Shown here: positions 27,230-36,005 of the stretch, one piece after another | Layout of the letters: each line of letters starts with the position of its first letter | How positions within the stretch are numbered: position 1 is the first letter of the stretch | Assembly (NCBI RefSeq): GCF_020148005.1 | Contig: NZ_JAGXFD010000001.1 | Coordinates: 3,041,322 to 3,105,321, forward strand | Source of the DNA: Modicisalibacter tunisiensis | GTDB taxonomy: Bacteria; Pseudomonadota; Gammaproteobacteria; Pseudomonadales; Halomonadaceae | Direction of reading: 5' to 3' | DNA length: 64,000 nucleotides | Notes under the pieces: generated by a model | Databases searched by the model: none | What the model was told of the DNA's origin: nothing | Seen by the model: the letters and a program-made list of their open reading frames with translations, nothing else | Program-made: the position numbers and the translations under genes

Positions 27230-27835
27230 TCACTCGCCGTTGAACGGCAGTCGCCCGTTGAAGGCGCGGCTCAGGGTTCCACCGTCGACGTACTCCAGCT
27301 CGCCACCCATGGGCACGCCATAGGCGAGACGTGACAGGGTCAGCCCTCGCTCGCGGATCTGCTCGGCGATGTAGTGCGCGGTCGCCTCACCTTCCACCGT
27401 GGGATTGGTGGCCAGGATGATTTCCGTGATCCCGCCCTCGTCGAGCCGCTGCTCGAGCTGGTCGAGACCGATGTCCTCGGGGCCGATGCCGTCGAGCGGC
27501 GAGAGATGGCCATGCAGCACGAAGTAGTGGCCGCGATAGCCCCCGGCGTCCTCGATGGCCAGCATGTCGGCCGGCGACTCCACCACGCACAGCAGCGCGG
27601 CATCGCGCCGCGTGCTGCGACACAGCTCACAGACCGGTTCCTCGGTCAGCGTCCGGCAGCGGCGACAGTAGCCGACCTGTTCCAGCGCCTCGCCGAGCAC
27701 CGCCACCAGCCGACGGCCGCCCTCGCGGTCACGCTCGAGCAGGTGCAGCGCCATGCGCTGGGCGGTGCGCGGCCCCACGCCGGGCAGTACCCGCAATGCC
27801 TCCAGCAGGCGATCGACCAGTGGCGAAAAGCTCAT
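27230..27835 (-). CDS. recR: Recombination protein RecR
   Basis: The 201-aa protein has the helix-hairpin-helix [17 protein letters not shown], a C4 zinc finger ([16 protein letters not shown]), and a Toprim domain ([27 protein letters not shown]). The C terminus [16 protein letters not shown] is the family's conserved end. The ATG at 27835 is chosen over an upstream frame because [15 protein letters not shown] is the family start. It works with RecO in loading RecA onto SSB-coated gaps. It belongs to the dnaX-ybaB-recR cluster. Confidence 0.96.
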   Translation of the reverse strand: MSFSPLVDRLLEALRVLPGVGPRTAQRMALHLLERDREGGRRLVAVLGEALEQVGYCRRCRTLTEEPVCELCRSTRRDAALLCVVESPADMLAIEDAGGYRGHYFVLHGHLSPLDGIGPEDIGLDQLEQRLDEGGITEIILATNPTVEGEATAHYIAEQIRERGLTLSRLAYGVPMGGELEYVDGGTLSRAFNGRLPFNGE

Positions 27836-27947
27836 GACACTCCTTGGCTCGGGGCGCGCCGGCACGACACGACGGTAACGGGACGCCCGCGTCGGAGGGC
27901 GCCGGGAAGGCGCCGCCACCCCGCGGGCGACGGCCGGGAACCGCGGT

Positions 27948-28274
27948 TCAGAACGGCATCTTGAAGCCCGGCGGCAGGTTCAGCCCTTCGGTGGCTTCCT
28001 CCATCCGGGCGCGAGAGGTGCTTTCCACCTTGCGCACCGCGTCATTGACCGCGGCGGCCAGCAGGTCCTCGAGCATCTCCTTGTCTTCCTCGAGCAGGCT
28101 GGGGTCGATGTCCACCTTGCTGACATCGTGGCGGCCGTTCATGGTCACGCGGATCATCCCGGCACCGGCCTCCCCGGTGACTTCGGCGCGGGCGATCTCC
28201 TCCTGCACCTTCTGCATCTTTTCCTGCATTTCCTGGGCCTGCTTCATCAGGTTGCCCATTCCGCCATTGAACAT
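27948..28274 (-). CDS. ybaB: Nucleoid-associated protein YbaB/EbfC
   Basis: The 108-aa protein opens [20 protein letters not shown] and ends [10 protein letters not shown], both diagnostic of the EbfC/YbaB family. The middle [20 protein letters not shown] is the beta-sheet core. It binds DNA as a dimer. It lies 48 bp after dnaX and before recR, the standard gammaproteobacterial order. Confidence 0.95.
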   Translation of the reverse strand: MFNGGMGNLMKQAQEMQEKMQKVQEEIARAEVTGEAGAGMIRVTMNGRHDVSKVDIDPSLLEEDKEMLEDLLAAAVNDAVRKVESTSRARMEEATEGLNLPPGFKMPF

Positions 28275-28322
28275 AAGTCACCTCGATCGTGATGGCTTGC
28301 CGGCCGCAAGCCGGCAAGAAAG

Positions 28323-30206
28323 TCAGTCGGACGCCGCCTGGGGCGACACGCTCTGCTCGATCAGGCGCGCGCCGAAGGCCTGCTCGAGTTCCTGGATATG
28401 CGGGTCGTCGCGCAGGGCTTCAACCGCCTGGGCATGGCGCTGTCGTGTCTCGCGCTCGCTGCGCGCCTGGGGAGTCTCGAGCTCCGCCGGCAGCTCACCG
28501 GGCTCGATGACCACCCGGCGCTCGATGCCGGCCTCGGCCAGTGCCCGGCGGATACGCTCGAGGTGGACATCGGCCAGCAGCATCGCGTGCCGGGCATCGA
28601 GGCGCAGCTGCAGTCGCTCGCCGTCATCCGCCTCGACCACGCAGTGCGCCGCCAGGTTGCGGGTCAACCCGGTCAGGGCCAGCGTCTCGAAGCGGTCCAG
28701 CCAGCGCGCATGATTCAGTCGCTCCGCGGCCTCGTCCGGCACGTCGTCCGCTTCGAAAGCGGCTGCCGGGGCGACCGGCTCAGAAACGGACGGCGCCGCA
28801 GGTGACGGGGGAGCCTCGTTCGCCGCCACATCCGGCCCCGGTTCCGGTTCCGGCTCCGGTTCCGGCTCCGGTTCCGGTTCCGGTTCCGGTTCCGGTTCCG
28901 GTTCCGGTTCCAGGACAGTCTCGCTCCAGGGCGGTGGCGGCGCCTCGGGCGGCGCCGCCGCCGTGGGCGCTTCCCCGGGGGCTTCATCGGCCACCGGCAT
29001 GTCGGGCGGAGGCGCGGCCGGGGCCGGCGTCCCGGCCGCGCCTCCGCCTTCGGCGTTGCCTGCGCTCCCCGCGGCGACCTCACCGCGCAGCGGCAGCGGC
29101 GTCTGGGGCGGCTTCGGCACGCCCTGCGGGCGGAAGGCCAGCATGCGCAGCAGGGTCATCTCCAGCGCCGTGCGCGGCTCCGGCGCGCTGTCCATGTCGG
29201 CCCGCCCCTGCAGGCCGATCTGGTAGTAGAGCTGGACATCCTCGGCGGTGAAGCGCGCGGCAAGCGCCAGCAGCTCGTCACGGTCACCATGGCCGTTGTC
29301 GAGTGCCTCGGGGACCATCTGGGCGATCGCCAGACGATGGAAGACGCCGGTCAGGTCATCCAGCACCCCGGCGAAGTCGGGCCCCTGCTCGGCCAGCGAC
29401 GCCACCTCGCCGAGCACCCGGGCGGCATCCACCTCGGCCAGTGCCTCGGCCAGCGCCAGCAGATGGCGGTGATCGAGGGTGCCGAGCATCGCCGCCACGT
29501 CGGCCCGGCGCAGCTGGCCCTGGCCAAAGGCGATGGCCTGGTCGGTCAGGCTCATGGCGTCGCGCATCGAGCCCTCGGCGGCCTTGCCGAGCAGCCACAG
29601 GGCCGGCGTCTCGTAGGTCACCGCTTCGGCCTGCAGCACGTGCTCGAGATGCTCGACAATACGCTCGGGCAGCATGTTCTTGAGCGAAAACTGCAGGCAG
29701 CGCGACAGCACGGTTACCGGCAGCTTCTGCGGGTCGGTGGTCGCCAGCAGGAACTTGACGTGGGGCGGCGGCTCCTCGAGCGTCTTGAGCAGCGCATTGA
29801 AGCTGTGGGTCGAGAGCATGTGCACCTCGTCGATGAGGTACACCTTGTAGCGCCCCTGGGTGGGCGCGTACTGCACGTTGTCCAGCAGCTCGCGGGTGTC
29901 CTCGACCTTGGTGCGCGAGGCCGCGTCCACCTCGATCAGGTCGACGAAGCGCCCCTCGTCGATGTCGCGGCAGGTGTTGCAGGTGCCGCACGGCGACGAG
30001 GTCACGCCCTGCTCGCAGTTGAGGCACTTGGCGAGAATCCGCGCCAGGGTGGTCTTGCCGACGCCGCGCGTGCCGGTGAACAGGTAGGCGTGGTGCAGAC
30101 GGCCCTGATCGAGCGCATTGATCAGCGCCCGCTGAACGTGCTCCTGCCCGACCAGTTCATGGAAGGTGCGCGGCCGCCACTTGCGGGCCAGTACCTGATA
30201 GCTCAT
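28323..30206 (-). CDS. dnaX: DNA polymerase III subunits gamma/tau DnaX
   Basis: This 627-aa clamp-loader ATPase has Walker A GTRGVGKTT (45-53), a zinc module (CLNCEQGVTSSPCGTCNTC), Walker B LIDEVHML and sensor 1 LLATTDPQKLP. The C-terminal tau region follows a Pro/Ala-rich linker. Residues about 433-459 form a Glu-Pro dipeptide array encoded by a hexamer DNA repeat. I see no A-AAA-AAG slippery site, so production of a gamma form by E. coli-style frameshifting is not supported by the sequence. Confidence 0.95.
   Translation of the reverse strand: MSYQVLARKWRPRTFHELVGQEHVQRALINALDQGRLHHAYLFTGTRGVGKTTLARILAKCLNCEQGVTSSPCGTCNTCRDIDEGRFVDLIEVDAASRTKVEDTRELLDNVQYAPTQGRYKVYLIDEVHMLSTHSFNALLKTLEEPPPHVKFLLATTDPQKLPVTVLSRCLQFSLKNMLPERIVEHLEHVLQAEAVTYETPALWLLGKAAEGSMRDAMSLTDQAIAFGQGQLRRADVAAMLGTLDHRHLLALAEALAEVDAARVLGEVASLAEQGPDFAGVLDDLTGVFHRLAIAQMVPEALDNGHGDRDELLALAARFTAEDVQLYYQIGLQGRADMDSAPEPRTALEMTLLRMLAFRPQGVPKPPQTPLPLRGEVAAGSAGNAEGGGAAGTPAPAAPPPDMPVADEAPGEAPTAAAPPEAPPPPWSETVLEPEPEPEPEPEPEPEPEPEPEPEPGPDVAANEAPPSPAAPSVSEPVAPAAAFEADDVPDEAAERLNHARWLDRFETLALTGLTRNLAAHCVVEADDGERLQLRLDARHAMLLADVHLERIRRALAEAGIERRVVIEPGELPAELETPQARSERETRQRHAQAVEALRDDPHIQELEQAFGARLIEQSVSPQAASD
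28831..28912 (-). repeat. Hexanucleotide microsatellite encoding (Glu-Pro)n in dnaX
   Basis: About 13 imperfect copies of a 6-bp unit (GGTTCC with GGCTCC variants on the plus strand) lie inside dnaX and encode alternating Glu and Pro. A 6-bp unit keeps the reading frame when copy number changes, so slippage would lengthen or shorten the linker between ATPase and tau domains. Confidence 0.93.
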
Positions 30207-30343
30207 GCAGCGCGGAAGTCCTTGCGGCTGGAAACCGGGTCGACCCAGGGCGACCCGTTGAGAATGCGTGACATGGCTTCATTCTAGCGATTCGCGACAA
30301 GGGCGGAAAGCCGCCCGACATGCCCTGTCACCCCGCCGGAGTA

Positions 30344-30610
30344 TCAGCCGCCCTGACGCTGCCGATCGAGCCAGCCGCCGCACTGGGTGCCGACCCCCGA
30401 CCAGTCGTCACCCAGCCGGCACACGAACAGCACGTCGTGACTGCCGATCAGCTGCATCAGCGTGCGTCGCAGCACGGTGGCATCCTGGTCGGTACGGATC
30501 AGGCACTGGCCGTCCATGGCCCAGCAGTGATCATGGGCTTCCAGATGGTCGTAGAATGCCCGGTACTCGCGGGCCTGATAAAGATCGTAGCTGATGGAAA
30601 ATATGCCCAT
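30344..30610 (-). CDS. Small SinR/Cas2-like ferredoxin-fold protein
   Basis: The translation from 30610 is 88 aa and opens MGIFSISYDLYQAREYRAF. The beta-strand ISYDL, a helix, a central strand (WAMDGQCLIRTD), a helix and DVLFVCRLGDDWSG followed by a GWL end match a small group annotated as SinR-like or VapD/Cas2-like proteins, where the Asp after the first strand matches the Cas2 catalytic position. A longer start at 30652 is possible but adds residues with no family pattern. No toxin-antitoxin partner or cas gene is adjacent. Function is unknown; RNase activity is only an analogy. Confidence 0.65.
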   Translation of the reverse strand: MGIFSISYDLYQAREYRAFYDHLEAHDHCWAMDGQCLIRTDQDATVLRRTLMQLIGSHDVLFVCRLGDDWSGVGTQCGGWLDRQRQGG

Positions 30611-30780
30611 TGGGTCAACCTGCGTACAGAAATGGGAAATTTCATGACGCAATTTTTACGAAGCTTTGTCAGCGTCGTGGGCACGATAGCATTCGAGGGG
30701 GCGGGGTCAATGTCTGCGACGGAGATGCCGAGCACGGGGCCGCGAGGAACGGGCAGGATAACGCGGAGGGCAGAACGGGA

Positions 30781-30890
30781 GGCGGCCCCGCCAGCCGCAT
30801 CCCGGCACACGCATCCACCACTACCGTTGCTCCCTTCCGGGCCTGGCGGGGTTTGCGGCTTCGCGTTGCGGGAGGACCGACAGGGCCACC
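30781..30890 (-). ncRNA. ffs: 4.5S RNA, bacterial SRP RNA
   Basis: The minus strand starts GGTGGCCCTGTCGGTCCTCC and contains the core GGCCCGGAAGGGAGCA, then GCGTGTGCCGGGATGCGGC, ending GGGCCGCC. The tetraloop GGAA with the asymmetric loop AGCA is the Ffh-binding site. The ends pair (GGTGGCCC with GGGCCGCC), giving a hairpin of about 110 nt, close to the 114 nt of E. coli. It is essential for co-translational membrane targeting. Confidence 0.97.
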
Positions 30891-30898
30891 ACAATGGG

Positions 30899-30957
30899 AT
30901 CGGCGTTGATGCGCCGATGCATTCGAGGCTAACTCGTTGAATGCGAAATTGTTTCGC
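30899..30957 (-). other. Three stem-loops in the leader upstream of 4.5S RNA
   Basis: Perfect inverted repeats are ATCGGCG-CATCAA-CGCCGAT on the minus strand (30899-30918) and GCGAAA-CAA-TTTCGC (30943-30957). Between them GCATTC and GAATGC with an inner CGAG/CTCG form a third. They lie between a promoter-like sequence and the mature ffs 5' end, so they may direct precursor processing. Confidence 0.6.
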
Positions 30958-30981
30958 CACGCTTGCCTCGAGCGCCGCAGC

Positions 30982-31010
30982 ACTATAACAGTGCGGACCC
31001 GGCCCCGCAA
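30982..31010 (-). promoter_or_regulatory. Predicted sigma-70 promoter for ffs
   Basis: On the minus strand TTGCGG (-35), a 17-bp spacer, and TATAGT (-10, at 30982-30987) fit a sigma-70 promoter. The start would be about 85 nt before the mature 4.5S RNA, implying a processed leader. Confidence 0.5.
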
Positions 31011-31110
31011 GCCCGGAAGGGGCCATCCATCGACACCGGGGTACACGGCAAATTTCGTCTAGGCTGAGTAGAAGTCACGAACGCGACTCACTGGTCAAGG
31101 AGAAAGCACC

Positions 31111-32334
31111 ATGAACAAGAACCCCGACAAGGGCTACGTTGCGCTGCTCGGCTGGAGCCTCAACGCTGTCGAGGCGGCCGAGAACTTCGACCGACGTTAC
31201 GTGGTGGTCGCGCCGGACTGGGCCGAGGACTACTGCAAGCAGCACGACATCCCCTATGTGCCGTGGAACTTCGAGCGTCTCAACGACCGCTCCATGGAGA
31301 TCGCCGAGACCCTCAAGGAGATGGGCGTCAACGTGGCGATTCCGCTGTTCGAGGAAACCGTGGAATGGGCCGGCGCCATCAACGCGGTGCTGCTCGACAA
31401 CCCACGGCTCTACGGTCAGGCCCTGCTGCTGCGCGACAAGGCGCTGATGAAGCGGCGCGCCCAGCTCGGCGGCATCCGCGTGGGCATCTTCGAGGAAGCC
31501 CACGACAAGGACGATGTCATCCGCTTTCTCAAGCGCGTCAACCAGACCCTGCTCAAGCTCGACGGGGACCCCAACGACCCCATTCACCTCAAGGCCTTCG
31601 ACAAGGCCGGCTGCCTGGGTCACCGGGTGATCCGCACCCCCGACGAGATCGATACCATCCCCGAGGAGGAGTTCCCGGTACTGATGGAATCGCACCTCGA
31701 TGGCTGGGAGTTCGCCGTCGAGGCCTGGATTCACAACGGCAAGATCGCCTTCCTCAATATCTCGGAGTACGTGACCCTGGGCTACTCGGTCTTCGTTCCC
31801 GCCTCGCCGGAACTCGAGAAGTACCGCCCGCAGATCACCGCCCAGATCGAGAAGCTGATCAAGGCCTTCGACATCGATTTCGGGCTGATCCACCCCGAGT
31901 ACTTCGTCACCAGCGACGGCGAGATGTACTTCGGCGAGGTGGCCTACCGTCCGCCCGGCTTCAAGGTCTTCGAGCTGCTCGAGCGCGCCTACGGCTTCAA
32001 TGCCTACCAGGCGACCATCCTGGTCTTCGATCCCAAGACCACCGACGATGAGGTCAAGGCCTTCTTCCCGAAGGAAGTCGTCGACGCCAAGGGCTTTGCC
32101 GGCTGCTTCGGCGTCTATCCGCGCCGCCGCGTGGTCAGCCGCCTGGAGATTCCCGAGGAAACCGAGGACCACCCCTACTTCGAATCCCACGAACTGACCG
32201 CCCCCCTGGAAGAAACCGTGACCAAGCGCACGGCCTTCGGCACCCACTGGGGGCTGATCTACTTCTTCGGTGACGATCCCCACACCCTGCGCGATCTGCT
32301 CAAGCATCAGGAAGAGCTCGACTTCTATGTATAA
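31111..32334 (+). CDS. ATP-grasp domain ligase of unknown substrate
   Basis: The 407-aa protein has the ATP-grasp architecture: an N-terminal preATP-grasp region (about 1-105), a central region with RDKALMKRRAQLGGI (108-122), EFAVEAWIHNGKI (200-212), and the metal-binding segment MYFGEVAYRPPG (272-283) in which E275 and R280 match the ExNxR-type signature. AAGGAGAAAG precedes the start. It is followed 32 nt later by a gene of unknown function with a GTG start, so the two form an operon. Substrates cannot be read from sequence; ligation of a carboxylate to an amine or thiol is the family reaction. Confidence 0.8.
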   Translation: MNKNPDKGYVALLGWSLNAVEAAENFDRRYVVVAPDWAEDYCKQHDIPYVPWNFERLNDRSMEIAETLKEMGVNVAIPLFEETVEWAGAINAVLLDNPRLYGQALLLRDKALMKRRAQLGGIRVGIFEEAHDKDDVIRFLKRVNQTLLKLDGDPNDPIHLKAFDKAGCLGHRVIRTPDEIDTIPEEEFPVLMESHLDGWEFAVEAWIHNGKIAFLNISEYVTLGYSVFVPASPELEKYRPQITAQIEKLIKAFDIDFGLIHPEYFVTSDGEMYFGEVAYRPPGFKVFELLERAYGFNAYQATILVFDPKTTDDEVKAFFPKEVVDAKGFAGCFGVYPRRRVVSRLEIPEETEDHPYFESHELTAPLEETVTKRTAFGTHWGLIYFFGDDPHTLRDLLKHQEELDFYV

Positions 32335-32366
32335 TCGCGGCACATCTTCGGGGACAAGGAGTCCGC

Positions 32367-34391
32367 GTGACGACTCATAATGGTGAACGAACCACGGACG
32401 CCGGCAGGCTGGACGGCCTGCTGGCCAAGCTGGACGAGGCGACCGCGATACTCGCCGATGCACGGGACTTCGCCAAGCCGGGCAAGGCCAGGCGAGTCTA
32501 CGACACCGCACGGCGCGTGATGCTGCTCGACGGCGGCTGTGCGGCCATCGAGGCGCGGGCGCGAGCCCTCGAGGAAGCGGGGGCCTTCAACGGGTCCGAC
32601 TGGGCCCACCCGCAGATCCTGATCCCGTCGCTGACGCCGCATTCGCTCGGCAGCGGCGACGCCGACACCGTGGTGCTCGAGGCGCTCAGCGAACTGCGCC
32701 TGCTGGCGGTCGCGCGCGGCGCCTACGAGCATCCGCTGATCTCCGCCGAGCAGGCGCATCACTACCTGACCCAGGTGCTGGCGATCAACCTCGAACTGCT
32801 GTTCACGGCACCCAGCGAGGCACAACGCGAGACCCAGGGGCGGCTGGCGCTGATGACCCGCCAACTGTTCAGCCACCTGGCCGAGAGCATCGGCTACGAG
32901 CACGTCATCGACCAGCTGATCGACGAGATCTGGCGCATCCTCCAGCAGCGCCCCATTCAGGTCGATCCCGTCAAGCGCATGGTGACCCAGATCGCCATCT
33001 GCCGGGCCAACCCCGAGATCGATCTCGGCGCCAGCGGTCAGGGCGCCGACCGCCTGGTCAGCAGCCTGTTCGGCCCCACTCAGGCCTGCCGCGAGGACCC
33101 GGGACTCGCGGTCTATGCCGAGCGCCTGCAGTCGATGGACGCCGGCGCCCTGCAGTACGAGGCCACCGGTTTCGCCCGGGCGATGCACGACACGGGGCTG
33201 GTGTCGCCCTACCACCCGGTGCTGCTGCGCCACCTGCTCGATCACGGCGACCACCTGCTCGCCGAGGCGCTGGGCCTGTCGTCGACCGGCCGCGACTGCC
33301 TGCTGTGCTACCGGCAGCTGGTCCAGGCGCTGATCGAGGAAGGCGTGCAGCCCGAGACCCCGCAGGCGGTCTACGGCCTCGCCCTGACGCTGGAGCGCGG
33401 CATCCTCTACCAGCCGCCGGTGGCCCCGGCGCTGTGGCGCCAGATCGGCCTGCCGCTGACCCCCTGGTCGCAGGAGCGGCTGCGCCTCGCCTACGGCGAC
33501 GCGGCGACGCCCCGGGCACGCCTGATCGAGGGGGTGCTGTGCATGCTGGGGCTGCCGCTGGGCGTCGGCCAGGGCAACAACCCCACCTGCCAGTCGGCGC
33601 GCGCACTGTCGATGTGGGCCTACAACGACCCCGACTACCTGCTGCAGATGGTCGCCTGGGCGGCCCGCGACGACGAGATCATCATGCACTTCGAGGGCCA
33701 GCCGATCTCGTCGATGGCCAGCCTTTCCGGCGTGGCCACCACCCTGCCCATGGACCTCGACCCGGTGTCGCTGCTGGTGGTGCCGCATCTCGACCGCATC
33801 TACGCCGAGATGGGCCGGCGCTGCATCGGCCGCGAGGGCGATCCGCACCGCTGGGTCAACCCGGAATTCCACGGCTGGTGGGCCGGCCGCGGCTTTCGCA
33901 TCAACGTCGATGTCGAGACCGGTCAGCTCGAGGCGCTCGAGGACTTCCTGCGCCACTTCTACGCCAGCTACCACCCCTACTACAACGGCAACCAGCCGCT
34001 GATCCACCCGCAACCGGCGGGCATCGCGGTGACCGACAGCGCGGCGCGCTTCATCGGCTGGCATGCCATCACCCTGCTGCGCGTCAACCTCGACCCGCAG
34101 GACGTGATGCGCGCCTACTTCTTCAACCCCAACAACGACAGCGGCCAGGACTGGGGCGACGGCATCAAGGTCAGTACCGCCGGCAACGGCGAGCGCTTCG
34201 GCGAGGCCTCGCTGCCCTTCGAGCAGTTCGCCTCGCGCCTCTACATCTTCCACTACGACCCGCTGGAGCGCGGCGAGCTGGCCGACATCACCCAGGAGGA
34301 ACTCGACCGCGTGATCGGCCATATCCATCGCAGCTGGGGCGCCGACCGGCTTCCCGCCAGCGGGCTCCAGGCGCACGCCGGCTCCTCCTGA
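32367..34391 (+). CDS. Uncharacterised protein with papain-like Cys/His/Asn signatures
   Basis: The 674-aa protein matches no family I recognise. Three segments in the C-terminal half resemble the papain-type order: GQGNNPTCQSARALSMWA around Cys408, GWHAITLL with His566, and AYFFNPNNDSGQDWG with Asn587-Asn590. The pattern is Gln-Gly...Cys followed by a helix, then His-hydrophobic-strand, then Asn with Trp-Gly. The N-terminal 350 residues are mostly alpha-helical and rich in Leu and Ala. The GTG start at 32367 has ACAAGGAG before it. It lacks a signal peptide and is predicted cytoplasmic. It likely acts with the ATP-grasp protein. Confidence 0.75.
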   Translation: MTTHNGERTTDAGRLDGLLAKLDEATAILADARDFAKPGKARRVYDTARRVMLLDGGCAAIEARARALEEAGAFNGSDWAHPQILIPSLTPHSLGSGDADTVVLEALSELRLLAVARGAYEHPLISAEQAHHYLTQVLAINLELLFTAPSEAQRETQGRLALMTRQLFSHLAESIGYEHVIDQLIDEIWRILQQRPIQVDPVKRMVTQIAICRANPEIDLGASGQGADRLVSSLFGPTQACREDPGLAVYAERLQSMDAGALQYEATGFARAMHDTGLVSPYHPVLLRHLLDHGDHLLAEALGLSSTGRDCLLCYRQLVQALIEEGVQPETPQAVYGLALTLERGILYQPPVAPALWRQIGLPLTPWSQERLRLAYGDAATPRARLIEGVLCMLGLPLGVGQGNNPTCQSARALSMWAYNDPDYLLQMVAWAARDDEIIMHFEGQPISSMASLSGVATTLPMDLDPVSLLVVPHLDRIYAEMGRRCIGREGDPHRWVNPEFHGWWAGRGFRINVDVETGQLEALEDFLRHFYASYHPYYNGNQPLIHPQPAGIAVTDSAARFIGWHAITLLRVNLDPQDVMRAYFFNPNNDSGQDWGDGIKVSTAGNGERFGEASLPFEQFASRLYIFHYDPLERGELADITQEELDRVIGHIHRSWGADRLPASGLQAHAGSS

Positions 34392-34436
34392 CCCCACCCT
34401 GCCCTCCACGGGCTTTCGCAAGAGCGCCACAACGCA

Positions 34437-34467
34437 AGATCCCCACCGGCATGGCCGGCGGGGATCT
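34437..34467. terminator. Bidirectional terminator between the ATP-grasp operon and tctA
   Basis: AGATCCCC and GGGGATCT flank an inner CCGGC/GCCGG stem, giving a long, strong hairpin between convergent genes, with CTT following on the plus strand. Confidence 0.7.
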
Positions 34468-34490
34468 CTTGACCCGGTCTGGCCGGGCGC

Positions 34491-36005
34491 TCAGTCCGGC
34501 TGCGCGCCCGCCTTCATCCGGCGCCGCAGGATCGGCCCGACGATCACCGGCAGCACCAGCCCGGCGATGGCGATCGCCCACAGGGTGATCGACAGCGGGC
34601 TGCTCCAAAGGACCATCCAGTCGCCGTCGGAGATCTGCATCGCGTGGCGCAGGTTCTTCTCCATCTCCGGACCCAGCAGCATGCCCAGGATCACCGGTAC
34701 CAGCGGGATCTCCAGCTTGCGCAGGAAATAGCCGGCCACGCCGAACGCCACCATGAAGTACAAATCCACGGGCGAGTGGCTGATCGAGTAGATGCCCACG
34801 AAGGCGACCATGGTCACCATCGGCAGCAGGTACATCGGCGGCACCGAGAGCAGCTTGACGAACACCCCGACCAGCGGAATGTTGAGCACCAGCAGCAGGA
34901 AGTTGCCGATCAGCAGTGCCGCGATCACCCCCCACACCACGTCGGCGTTCTGGGTGAACATCAGCGGCCCGGGGGTGATGTTGAAGGAGATCAGCATCGC
35001 CAGCAGCACCGCGGTGGTGCCACTGCCCGGCACGCCCAGCGTCAGCATGGGCACCAGGGCCCCGCTCGAGGCGCCGTTGTTGCCGGCCTCCGGGGCGGCC
35101 ACACCGCGCGAGTCGCCCTCGCCGAAACGGTTCTTGCTGCCCAGGATCTTCTTCTCCAGCGTATAGCTGATGAAGCTGCCCAGCGAGGCGCCGGCCCCCG
35201 GCAGGACCCCGGAGATGAAGCCGATCACGCCGCCGCGAAAGGAAGTCGGCAGGATCTCGCGAATATCCTTCCACTTCAGCGAGAGCTTGTTGACCCGGAT
35301 CATCTCGCGGCCGGCCCCGGCCTTCTCCTCGATGAACACCAGCAGTTCGGAGACCGCAAACAGGCCGACGATGGCAATGATGAAGTCGACCCCCTCGTAG
35401 AGTTCCAGGGTACCGAAGGTGAAGCGCTGCACGCCGGTCGACAGGTCGATGCCCACGGTGGCGATCATCAGCCCCAGCGCCGCGGCGAGAATGGTCTTGA
35501 CCGGGTTCTTGCCGGTGATGCCGCCCAGGGTGGCGAAGGCCAGCACGAACAGCGCGAAGTATTCGGCCGCGCCGAAGGTCAGCGCGAACCTGGCGAGCAG
35601 CGGCGCCAGCAGGATCAGGCCCACGGTGGCGATCAGGCTGCCGATGAACGAGGCCACCGCGGAGATCGCCAGCGCTTCGGCGGCGCGCCCCTGCCGGGCC
35701 ATCGGGTAACCGTCCAGACAGGTCATCATCGCCGGCTCGTCACCGGGGATGTTGAGCAGGATCGACGAGATGCGCCCGCCGTACATGGCGCCGGCGTAGA
35801 CCGCGGTGAGCATGATCAGCGCGGTTTCCGGGCGCAGCCCCAGGGTGAACGCCAGCGGGATCAGGATCGCCACACCGTTGGCCGGGCCGAGACCGGGCAG
35901 CGCACCGATCAGGGTGCCCAGGAAGGCGCCCATCAGCGCGAACATCAGATTGTGCGGCGCCAGCGCGACGCCGAAGCCGTCGATCAGATAATTGAGGGTA
36001 TCCAT
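34491..36005 (-). CDS. tctA: Tripartite tricarboxylate transporter large permease TctA
   Basis: The 504-aa protein has about 10-12 membrane segments. Conserved TctA segments are GTLIGALPGLGPANGVAIL, YAGAMYGGRISSILLNIPGD and, near residue 300, APEAGNNGASSGALVPML. It is the large subunit of a Na+- or H+-driven carboxylate importer served by a soluble binding protein. The start overlaps the tctB stop by one base (TGATG). Confidence 0.93.
   Translation of the reverse strand: MDTLNYLIDGFGVALAPHNLMFALMGAFLGTLIGALPGLGPANGVAILIPLAFTLGLRPETALIMLTAVYAGAMYGGRISSILLNIPGDEPAMMTCLDGYPMARQGRAAEALAISAVASFIGSLIATVGLILLAPLLARFALTFGAAEYFALFVLAFATLGGITGKNPVKTILAAALGLMIATVGIDLSTGVQRFTFGTLELYEGVDFIIAIVGLFAVSELLVFIEEKAGAGREMIRVNKLSLKWKDIREILPTSFRGGVIGFISGVLPGAGASLGSFISYTLEKKILGSKNRFGEGDSRGVAAPEAGNNGASSGALVPMLTLGVPGSGTTAVLLAMLISFNITPGPLMFTQNADVVWGVIAALLIGNFLLLVLNIPLVGVFVKLLSVPPMYLLPMVTMVAFVGIYSISHSPVDLYFMVAFGVAGYFLRKLEIPLVPVILGMLLGPEMEKNLRHAMQISDGDWMVLWSSPLSITLWAIAIAGLVLPVIVGPILRRRMKAGAQPD

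Noticed and set aside
28831-28912. Possible CRISPR or tandem array
   Set aside because: It is a 6-bp coding microsatellite without spacers.
28323-30206. Programmed frameshift in dnaX
   Set aside because: I see no A-AAA-AAG slippery heptamer and hairpin as in E. coli.
32325-34430. Long minus-strand open frame opposite the 674-aa gene
   Set aside because: It is Val/Gln/His-rich shadow sequence; the plus strand frame has the operon spacing, a ribosome binding site and papain-like motifs.
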